The notes beneath the pieces were generated by a model that searched no databases, was not told where the DNA came from, and saw only the letters and a list, made by a program, of their open reading frames with translations. The translations under genes were made by a program, and so were the position numbers. Positions 35,253 to 42,105 of a stretch of DNA of 64,000 nucleotides are shown here, piece by piece. Every line of letters begins with the position of its first letter. Within the stretch, counting starts at the first letter, position 1. Source of the DNA: Paraburkholderia bryophila (GTDB taxonomy: Bacteria > Pseudomonadota > Gammaproteobacteria > Burkholderiales > Burkholderiaceae); assembly GCF_003269035.1 (NCBI RefSeq), contig NZ_QLTK01000025.1, forward strand, positions 49,455 to 113,454. The letters are read 5' to 3'.

Positions 35253-35978
35253 TCATCGCACGGTCATGGCGTCGGCGGCGCGCATCAGGCCGTGGGTGCG
35301 AGCGTCGCCCGCGACCACGAAACGCTGCCGCTGCGCGGTCCAGCCAAGCAGCCGCAGATCGCCGATGCGCCGCGCGGCCCACTGCGGCCGGTCCGCCGCC
35401 AGCAGCGCGAGGGTCGAGATCAGCACCACCGGCTGGTTGTCGCCGTTCAGATAGACGAATTCGCTGGCGCGCTGAAACGGGCCGAGCGACAGCACGCGCT
35501 GGTCGACGAGCCGCAGGCCGATTGCCGACAGATTCGGCGCGGCGGGGTCGGCGCGGGTCGGCGACATCGCGGGAAACGGTGCCGCGGCGGTTTCGGCCAA
35601 CGCCATGACGGCGGCGTTGTCGAGCGCGGGCGCGGACACCTGGGAAGCGGCGAGCCAGCCGCTCGCGGCCGCCACCGTCAGGAACAGCGCGGCCAGCGTG
35701 TTGAGCAGGCGGTTGGGGCGCATCGGGCCGCTTGCGCGTTCGCGCCCGCCGCGTGAGTCCCTGGCACGCTCCGGCGCGGGTTCGTCGGTGGTTTGAAAGG
35801 CCGCCTGGATCTGCGCGTTGAGCCGGCCGTAAAACGCCACCCGGCGTGCCTCGGCCGGCTCTTTACCCAGATAGTCCCGCAGGAACGCGGCGCGTTCCGG
35901 CGTCAAGGTGCCGTCGGCATAAGCCTGAATGTCGGCTTCGGAAAGCGGCGAGTCGGGCGGGGCGTGGGTCGAGGTCAT
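35253..35978 (-). CDS. Second anti-sigma-like membrane protein
   Basis: A 241-residue protein with the same layout as the anti-sigma factor at 33765: N-terminal SEADIQAYADGTLTPERAAFLRDYLGKEPAEARRVAFYGRLNAQIQAAF, a span at about residues 92-110 (TLAALFLTVAAASGWLAAS) and a periplasmic domain with FVYLNGDNQPVVLISTLALL and RLLGWTAQRQRFVVAGDA. It is probably a paralogous anti-sigma or signal-modulating protein. It lies upstream of the sigma gene on the same strand with its own motif promoters. The start at 35978 is preferred to 36044. Confidence 0.75.
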   Translation of the reverse strand: MTSTHAPPDSPLSEADIQAYADGTLTPERAAFLRDYLGKEPAEARRVAFYGRLNAQIQAAFQTTDEPAPERARDSRGGRERASGPMRPNRLLNTLAALFLTVAAASGWLAASQVSAPALDNAAVMALAETAAAPFPAMSPTRADPAAPNLSAIGLRLVDQRVLSLGPFQRASEFVYLNGDNQPVVLISTLALLAADRPQWAARRIGDLRLLGWTAQRQRFVVAGDARTHGLMRAADAMTVR

Positions 35979-36036
35979 GGTGTCGGTGTGCGTCGAAGGG
36001 GTGCCGAAGGAGCATAAAAGGTCGGCTATCGAGGAG

Positions 36037-36065
36037 GCGAACACAGGGCGGGGCGTGTTTATTCC
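36037..36065 (-). promoter_or_regulatory. ECF-type promoter, copy 2 (second anti-sigma-like gene)
   Basis: On the minus strand GGAATAAA (36065-36058), 15 bases, GTTCGC (36042-36037), about 58 bases ahead of the ATG at 35978. Confidence 0.7.
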
Positions 36066-36115
36066 ATCGATTCCCCATGATGCGCGCGCGATTTTTTTTG
36101 TGCGTGGCGACGCGA

Positions 36116-36144
36116 GCTAACCCACTCGACGCACCTTTTATTCC
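36116..36144 (-). promoter_or_regulatory. ECF-type promoter, copy 3 (tandem, upstream)
   Basis: On the minus strand GGAATAAA (36144-36137), 15 bases, GTTAGC (36121-36116). It is a second, more distal copy in front of the same minus-strand gene. Confidence 0.62.
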
Positions 36145-36180
36145 CACCTGGAAATTTGTTTTTTATCGAGCGTGAACGCA

Positions 36181-36209
36181 GGAATAAAAGCCCGCAACGT
36201 GTGGTTCTC
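36181..36209 (+). promoter_or_regulatory. ECF-type promoter, copy 4 (DUF4148-catalase-b561 unit)
   Basis: GGAATAAA (36181-36188), 15 bases, GTTCTC (36204-36209) on the plus strand, about 38 bases ahead of the DUF4148 gene start. It is divergent from copies 2 and 3. Confidence 0.7.
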
Positions 36210-36247
36210 CCTCATGCAAACCTGCACAACACTCTTAGGAGTTCATC

Positions 36248-36526
36248 ATGAAGAAGATCGCTTTCGCCGCTTTGTCCGTCGCTATTCTCGCTACCTCGTC
36301 GGGCGCTTTCGCACAAGCCAAGACGCGCGCTCAGGTCTACCAGGAATTGATCACGGCACAACAGAACGGCCTGAATTACGTGACCGATACGTCGTATCCC
36401 GAAGTGAATCCCATCTTCGCGCAGCAGGTCGAGCAGCATAAGCAGGCGCTCGCGGCCGAAGCTGCTCGTGCGGCCGACACCGGCGGCGTCGCGAGCGGCA
36501 CCGCGGAGTCGGGCCGCGTCAACTGA
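36248..36526 (+). CDS. Secreted DUF4148 protein in the sigma locus
   Basis: A 92-residue protein with a signal peptide (MKKIAFAALSVAILATSSGAFAQ) and the DUF4148 core TRAQVYQELITAQQNGLNYVTDTSYPEVNPIFAQQVEQHKQA. It is a paralogue of the protein at 26821. AGGAG precedes the start. It sits 38 bases after an ECF-type promoter and about 115 bases ahead of the catalase-like gene, so it is probably the first gene of a stress-induced unit. Molecular function unknown. Confidence 0.87.
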   Translation: MKKIAFAALSVAILATSSGAFAQAKTRAQVYQELITAQQNGLNYVTDTSYPEVNPIFAQQVEQHKQALAAEAARAADTGGVASGTAESGRVN

Positions 36527-36640
36527 ATGTGCCGGCTACCGGCGCGACGACCGAACGGGCGCGCCGGAAGTCGATTGGAATAGATCGCTGAATTGTGTGT
36601 TAGCCGGTCAGTGCATCTATCCGAGCAACCAGGAGGCTTC

Positions 36641-37744
36641 GTGCCCAAACCCCCCGTTCCCGTTCCCGTTTCTGTTTCCGGGTCAGTCTGCGTGCCGTGC
36701 CGGCTCGCCGCGATCGGCGCTGTCGTGCTGACACTCGCCGGCGGTTTCGCGTACACCGCAGGTTGGCTGAGTCCCGCGCGTCTGACCACCTCGCGCATCG
36801 TCAACACGTTTCAGGCGGCTGCGGGGCAGCCGCATCCGGGCTACCGGCGCAATCATGCGAAAGGCCTGTGCGTGGAAGGCTATTTCGATAGCAATGGCGA
36901 CGGCGCGGTGCTGTCGAGCGCGGCCGTCTTTGCACCCGGCCGCACGCCGGTCACGGGACGCTTTGCGATTCCCGGCGGCAATCCGTCCGCACCGGATACG
37001 AGTACGCCCGTGCGCAGCCTGGCCTTGCTGTTCCAGTTGCCGAACGGCGAACAGTGGCGCACCGGCATGAATTCGACCCCCGTGTTCGCGGTGCATACGC
37101 CGGAGCAGTTTTATCAGCAGTTGCTGGCGGCCAAACCCGATCCGGCGACCGGCAAACCCGACCCCGCCAGGCTCAAGGCGTTCTACGCCGCGAATCCCGA
37201 GACGCAGCCGTTTCAGGCATGGGTGAAGGGGCATCCGCCTTCGTCGAGTCTGGCCAATGGCGCGTACTACGGCATCAACGCGTTCCTGTTCACCGAACGT
37301 TCGGGCAATACGCGCGCGGTGCGCTGGGCGATGGTGCCCGACACGCCGTATGCGCCGATCACCGACGCGCAAAAGGCCGCCAAAAATTATCTCGCGGCCG
37401 ATCTGAATCAGCGCCTCGACGCCGGACCGTTACGCTGGCATCTGATCCTGACCGTCGCGCAACCGGGCGACCCGACCGGCGACGCCACGTTGCAATGGCC
37501 CGACGATCGTCAGCATATCGACGCCGGTACGCTGGTGCTCGAACACACCACGTCGCAGGAAGACGGGACGTGTCGCGACGTCAACTTCGATCCGACTGTG
37601 CTGCCGTCCGGCATCAGGCCGTCCGACGATCCGCTGCTCGCGGCGCGCTCGGCAGCGTACGCGGTGTCCTATCAACGCCGCACCCGCGAAGAGGCATTGA
37701 ATCCCGCATTGCATCGAACCCAGGCCAACGGAGACCGCTCATGA
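36641..37744 (+). CDS. SrpA-like catalase-family peroxidase, membrane-anchored
   Basis: A 367-residue member of the small catalase-related family. The GTG at 36641 is chosen because a perfect AGGAGG lies five bases ahead. An N-terminal anchor or signal (CRLAAIGAVVLTLAGGFAYTAGWL) directs the heme domain to the periplasm. The distal catalytic His is likely His72 in RRNHAKGLCVEGYF, and the proximal heme Tyr lies in an RxxxY motif (RSAAYAVSY) near the C-terminus. Family members reduce peroxides rather than dismutate them, taking electrons from a partner, here probably the cytochrome b561 translationally coupled to it. Confidence 0.87.
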   Translation: MPKPPVPVPVSVSGSVCVPCRLAAIGAVVLTLAGGFAYTAGWLSPARLTTSRIVNTFQAAAGQPHPGYRRNHAKGLCVEGYFDSNGDGAVLSSAAVFAPGRTPVTGRFAIPGGNPSAPDTSTPVRSLALLFQLPNGEQWRTGMNSTPVFAVHTPEQFYQQLLAAKPDPATGKPDPARLKAFYAANPETQPFQAWVKGHPPSSSLANGAYYGINAFLFTERSGNTRAVRWAMVPDTPYAPITDAQKAAKNYLAADLNQRLDAGPLRWHLILTVAQPGDPTGDATLQWPDDRQHIDAGTLVLEHTTSQEDGTCRDVNFDPTVLPSGIRPSDDPLLAARSAAYAVSYQRRTREEALNPALHRTQANGDRS

Positions 37745-38268
37745 CGCCGACGCGCACCCATTTCAGTCCGCTCGCGCGCCTGCTGCACTGGCTCATGGTG
37801 CCCTTGATCCTCGCGATGCTGTTTATCGGCGTGGGCATGGTCGCGACCGTTTCGCGCGCGCACAGCACGCTGATCGCGATTCACAAACCGCTCGGCCTGG
37901 CGTTGCTGCTGCTGGTGGTGCTGCGCGTGGGCGTGCGCCTCATGCGCGGCAGCCCGCCGTTGCCTGACGACATGGCCGCGCCGCAGCGCTTCGCGGCCAA
38001 AGCGTCGCACCTCGTTCTGTACGCGTTGATGGCGGCGATGCCGTTGATCGGCTGGGCGATGCTGTCGGCCGCGGGTTATCCGTTGCCGCTGCATCTGCCG
38101 CCGATCGCGCCGCACAACGTCGCGCTATTCGCGTTGTTGCACGCGTTGCATACGTGGCTCGCGTTGGTGTTGTTCGCGACCGTTTTGCTGCATCTCGCGG
38201 CGGCGCTATTTCATGGGCTGATCCGCCGCGACGTGGTGTTGTCGAGTATGGCGCGCAGCGGACGTTAG
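37741..38268 (+). CDS. Cytochrome b561
   Basis: A 175-residue four-span diheme cytochrome of the bacterial CybB/YodB family. Candidate heme His residues lie in LLHWLMVP, AIHKPLGL, ASHLVLYAL and HTWLALVLFATVLLHLAAALFH. Its ATG overlaps the catalase-like stop (ATGA), a strong sign of a working pair: quinol electrons delivered through b561 to a periplasmic peroxidase. It ends the sigma-dependent unit. Confidence 0.9.
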   Translation: MTPTRTHFSPLARLLHWLMVPLILAMLFIGVGMVATVSRAHSTLIAIHKPLGLALLLLVVLRVGVRLMRGSPPLPDDMAAPQRFAAKASHLVLYALMAAMPLIGWAMLSAAGYPLPLHLPPIAPHNVALFALLHALHTWLALVLFATVLLHLAAALFHGLIRRDVVLSSMARSGR

Positions 38269-38327
38269 GCGGGGCGTCGAGGGTGGAAGTCGGGTCGGAC
38301 GTTAGGCCCCGACGTCACGCCCCGAGG

Positions 38328-40823
38328 TCACGCCTTCACCCGCTCCGAACGTGGGTCGTAGGGCGCCTTCAGGTGCAAGGTTGCCGGCAGCAGATCGCCG
38401 GCGACGTCGATGGCGTACGTGCCGCCGTTCAGATACGCGGCATCCGCGACGCCATCCGGATGATTCACGTAGCCCATCGCCACCGGGCAGCCGAGCGTGT
38501 GTCCGAACGCCGCCGAACTCACGAAGCCGACCGGTTCGCCGTTGCGCAGAATCGCTTCGCCGCCCCACAGCATGTGGTCAGCGGCGTTGTCGGCGGTCAA
38601 GACGACCATGCGTCGACGCAGCGGTTCGGCGCGCAGTTTCAGCAGTGCGTCGCGACCGCGGAACGGGATGTCCTTATCGAGCTTGCACGCGAACGACAGG
38701 CCCGCTTCGAACGGATTCGTGTCCGGCGTGAGTTCGCGGCCCCATGCGCGATAACCTTTCTCGATCCGCAGCGAGTCGATCGCGTAGTAGCCCGCGTTGA
38801 CGAGGCCGAACGCTTGGCCGGCTGCGTGCAGCGTCTCGTACACGCCAACCGCGAATTCGACCGGCACGTACAGCTCCCAGCCGAGTTCACCGACGTAGGT
38901 GAGGCGCGTGGCGCGCACCGTCGCATAACCGAGATCGACCTCGCGGCTCTGGCCGAAGGCGAACGCCGCGTTGCTCCAGTCCGCCTTCGACACGCTTTGC
39001 AGCAACTCGCGCGAACGCGGGCCCATCACGGCGAGCACCGCGTACTGGCCGGTCACGTCGACCAGCGTGCAATGCTTGTCGCGCGGAATCGCCTTGTCGA
39101 TCATGTCGAAGTCGCGCGTGGTTTGAGCGGTGCCGGTGACGAGCAGGTATTGATCGTCGGCCAGACGCGTGAGCGTGAAGTCCGACTCGTACGCGCCGCG
39201 CTCGTTGAGCATGCCGGTGTACACGGTGGTGCCGGGCGGCACGTCGACGTCGTTCGCGACGAGGCCTTGCAACACGTCTTGCGCGTCGCGCCCCTTGACC
39301 AGAAATTTGGAGAACGACGTCATGTCGAATAACGCCACGCCTTCACGGCACGCGCGATGTTCGGCGCCGCTCCACGGCAGCCAGTTCTGCTGGCCGAACG
39401 CGTAGTCGATCTTCGCCTCGCCGGGCGTCGGCGCGAAAAAGTTGGCGCGCTCCCAGCCCATCTTGCTGCCGAAGCACGCGCCGTCGTCACGCAGCAGCCC
39501 ATAGAGCGGCGAGCGGCGGAACGGTCGCGCGCTGTCGAGTTCGCGATTCGGCCAGGGCATCGCGTAGTGCAGGCCGAGCGTTTCCTTCACCCGGTCGTGC
39601 AACCACGTATCGTTGCCGTTGAAACGCGCGAAGCGGCGGATGTCGACCGGCCACAGGTCCATGGTCGGCTCGCCCGCCACGATCCATTCGGCGAGCGCCA
39701 TGCCGGCGCCGCCCGCCGACGCGATTCCCATCGAGTTGAAGCCCGCGCCGACGAAAAAGCGCCGCAATTCAGGCGCTTCGCCCAGCATGAAGTTGTTGTC
39801 CGGCGTGAACGATTCGGGGCCGTTGTAGAACTGCCGGACCTGCGCCGTTTCGAGCGCGGGCACGCGTTGCAGCGCGTTTTCCATCAGGATCTCGAACTGG
39901 TCCCAGTCGTCGGGCAGCAACTGGAATTCGAAGTTGTCGGGGATACCGTTCATGCCCCACGGTTTCGCGTCCGGCTCGAAGCCGCCCATCACGAGGCCGC
40001 CCACTTCTTCCTTGAAGTAGATGAAGCCGTCCGGGTCGCGCATGACCGGCAGATCTGGATGCACGCCGGGAATGCGCTCGGTGACGATGTAGTAATGCTC
40101 GGCCGAGTGCAGCGGCACGGTGACGCCGCACAGGCGGCCGACGGCTTTGGCCCACTGACCCGCGCAATTCACCACGATGTCCGCGCCGAGTGTGCCTTCT
40201 TCGCCTTCCTTGTTGCGCCACGCGAGGCCGCTGACCTCGCGCACGCCGTTCGCCTGGTCGCCTCGACCGGTGCGCGTGTGGATCGCGGTTACGCGGGTGT
40301 TTTCGACGATGCGCGCGCCACGCGTACGGGCGCCGCGGGCCAGGGCCTGGGTCAGATCGGTGGGATTCGCCTTGCCGTCGCCGGGCAGCCAGACCGCGCC
40401 GAGCAGGTCGTCGGTGCGCATGACCGGCCACAGATCGCCGGCTTCGCGCGGGCCGATCACGTCGCACGCCACGCCGTAAGCGCGCGCGACCGCGGCGGTG
40501 CGCTTGAGTTGCGTCATCCGCTCGGCCGTGCGGGCAACCGACAGCGAGCCGCACTGCTTCCAGCCGGTCGCGAGGCCGGTGTCGGCTTCGAGTTCGGCGT
40601 AGAGCGCGGTCGAATAGCGGATCAGCTTCGTCATGCTTTCCTGCGCGCGCAACTGGCCGACGAGGCCGGCTGCGTGCCAGGTCGTGCCGCACGACAACTG
40701 CCCCTGTTCGAGTAGCACGACGTCGGTCCAACCCAGCTTGGTCAGATGGTAGGCCACCGAGCAGCCGATGATCCCGCCGCCGATGATGACGACGCGAGCG
40801 TGGGAGGGAATGGGTGTGGACAT
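38328..40823 (-). CDS. FAD-dependent demethylase, dimethylglycine/sarcosine dehydrogenase type, with GcvT domain
   Basis: An 831-residue two-part enzyme. The first 430 or so residues form a DAO-type FAD domain with VVIIGGGIIGCSVAYHL and TTWHAAGL, in which His50 corresponds to the covalent flavin-binding His of mammalian dimethylglycine dehydrogenase. The second half is a GcvT/folate-binding domain (AVLAVMGPRSRELLQ, YVGELGWELYVPVEFA, ELTPDTNPFEAGLSFACKLDK). Such enzymes oxidise N-methyl amines and pass the methylene group to tetrahydrofolate. Candidates are dimethylglycine, sarcosine and 4-methylaminobutyrate. It is cytosolic, divergent from a DeoR regulator, and the start lacks a strong ribosome-binding site. 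Confidence 0.88.
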   Translation of the reverse strand: MSTPIPSHARVVIIGGGIIGCSVAYHLTKLGWTDVVLLEQGQLSCGTTWHAAGLVGQLRAQESMTKLIRYSTALYAELEADTGLATGWKQCGSLSVARTAERMTQLKRTAAVARAYGVACDVIGPREAGDLWPVMRTDDLLGAVWLPGDGKANPTDLTQALARGARTRGARIVENTRVTAIHTRTGRGDQANGVREVSGLAWRNKEGEEGTLGADIVVNCAGQWAKAVGRLCGVTVPLHSAEHYYIVTERIPGVHPDLPVMRDPDGFIYFKEEVGGLVMGGFEPDAKPWGMNGIPDNFEFQLLPDDWDQFEILMENALQRVPALETAQVRQFYNGPESFTPDNNFMLGEAPELRRFFVGAGFNSMGIASAGGAGMALAEWIVAGEPTMDLWPVDIRRFARFNGNDTWLHDRVKETLGLHYAMPWPNRELDSARPFRRSPLYGLLRDDGACFGSKMGWERANFFAPTPGEAKIDYAFGQQNWLPWSGAEHRACREGVALFDMTSFSKFLVKGRDAQDVLQGLVANDVDVPPGTTVYTGMLNERGAYESDFTLTRLADDQYLLVTGTAQTTRDFDMIDKAIPRDKHCTLVDVTGQYAVLAVMGPRSRELLQSVSKADWSNAAFAFGQSREVDLGYATVRATRLTYVGELGWELYVPVEFAVGVYETLHAAGQAFGLVNAGYYAIDSLRIEKGYRAWGRELTPDTNPFEAGLSFACKLDKDIPFRGRDALLKLRAEPLRRRMVVLTADNAADHMLWGGEAILRNGEPVGFVSSAAFGHTLGCPVAMGYVNHPDGVADAAYLNGGTYAIDVAGDLLPATLHLKAPYDPRSERVKA

Positions 40824-40860
40824 GTGTTGATATGCATGGTTTTGATGTGCGTAGAATGCG

Positions 40861-40872
40861 ACAAAATTTTGT
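40861..40872. promoter_or_regulatory. ACAAAATTTTGT palindrome, candidate operator
   Basis: A perfect 12-bp AT-rich palindrome 38 bases upstream of the dehydrogenase start, in the region shared with the divergent DeoR gene. Its place near the expected -10/-35 region suits a repressor site. Inference. Confidence 0.45.
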
Positions 40873-41036
40873 AAAAAGCAACGGTCGATGGGGTTTGTCG
40901 ATATTAGAATTGATGCTGACGGTCGATCTGGCGCTCCCATATCGATGCGTGGCTTTATGTGGGTATGCGTTGAAGTAAACTGGCAAAAATCGTTGTATTT
41001 GCTAGACTCGATCGCTCACTATCTGTCCCCACAGCC

Positions 41037-41822
41037 ATGTTCTCCAACCAGCGCCAAGCCGAAATCCTGCGACTCGTCCGCGACGAGCGCACTTGCACAA
41101 TTACCGATCTGGCTGGCCGCTTCGACGTCTCCGACGAAACCATCCGCCGCAATATCAAGCCGTTGATCGCGGAAGGCCTGCTGATCAAAGTCCACGGCGG
41201 TGTGATGCTGCCGGAGCGTCTCGACGAGCCGCCGTTCCAGCGCCGCATGGTGGCAAGCCTCGACGGCAAACGCGCCATCGGCGCACGTATCGCCGAGCTG
41301 GTGCGCGACGGCGAGTCGCTGATTATCGAAGGCGGCACGACCTGCCTGCGCATCGCCGAGGCGCTGGCCGCGCGCTCGCGTCTCACGGTCGTGACCAATT
41401 CGATCGAAGTCGCCCGGGTGCTGAGCTCACGCAACGGCAACCGCGTGTTCATCGCGGGCGGCGAATTGCGCGCCGACGACTCCGCCGCATTCGGCGACAG
41501 CGTGCTGGCCTTTTTGCGTCAGTTTCACGTGCGCTATGCAATCGTTTCGGTGACCGCCATCGACCTGCAGGCGCGGTTCATGGATGCGCTTCCCGCCGAT
41601 GTGGCGTTCGCGCAGGCCGCGTTCGCGCAGGCCGAACTGCGGCTCGTCGCGGCAGATCAGGCGAAGTTTGGCCATAGCGCGCTGGTGCATGCCTTCGGGG
41701 CGGACGCGGTCGATCTGCTGGTCACGGACCAGACGCCCGCGCCGGCACTCGGGCAAGCGTTGGCGGCGGCGGATGTGGACGTGCTCGTGGGCGCTAAAGG
41801 CGAGCCTGCCGTGGAAGGTTGA
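41037..41822 (+). CDS. DeoR/GlpR-family transcriptional repressor
   Basis: A 261-residue regulator: winged helix QRQAEILRLVRDERTCTITDLAGRFDVSDETIRRNIKPLIAEGLLIKVHGGV, then the ligand domain with IIEGGTTCLRIAEAL, VTNSIEVARVLS and VFIAGGELRADDSAAFG. It is divergent from the dehydrogenase at 38328 and likely represses it. A C1/amine-metabolism target is unusual for this family, which mostly answers to sugar phosphates. Confidence 0.9.
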   Translation: MFSNQRQAEILRLVRDERTCTITDLAGRFDVSDETIRRNIKPLIAEGLLIKVHGGVMLPERLDEPPFQRRMVASLDGKRAIGARIAELVRDGESLIIEGGTTCLRIAEALAARSRLTVVTNSIEVARVLSSRNGNRVFIAGGELRADDSAAFGDSVLAFLRQFHVRYAIVSVTAIDLQARFMDALPADVAFAQAAFAQAELRLVAADQAKFGHSALVHAFGADAVDLLVTDQTPAPALGQALAAADVDVLVGAKGEPAVEG

Positions 41823-42105
41823 TTGGCCGCTTGCGTTCGGTGCGGTTCGGCTGAACCGATCCCGGCTCGCCAGCGCTTGCCCGTGCAGCCCACGTCGCCC
41901 GTTCCGCCCCAGCCCACGCTCGCGCCGACACAAAAACCCCCGCCACAGCGCAAGCCCATCACCGCGTAAAATGGCCGGTTACCGTACACAATCGGCGCCC
42001 GGCAGTCCCTTGCGCGGACCTGAGCCGCTTTCCCCACAAGCGCGAAATCCGCAGCACAGAGCCGTCGGCGCCTTTTGCCAGAACAGAACCCCGGGATGGA
42101 CCCTG

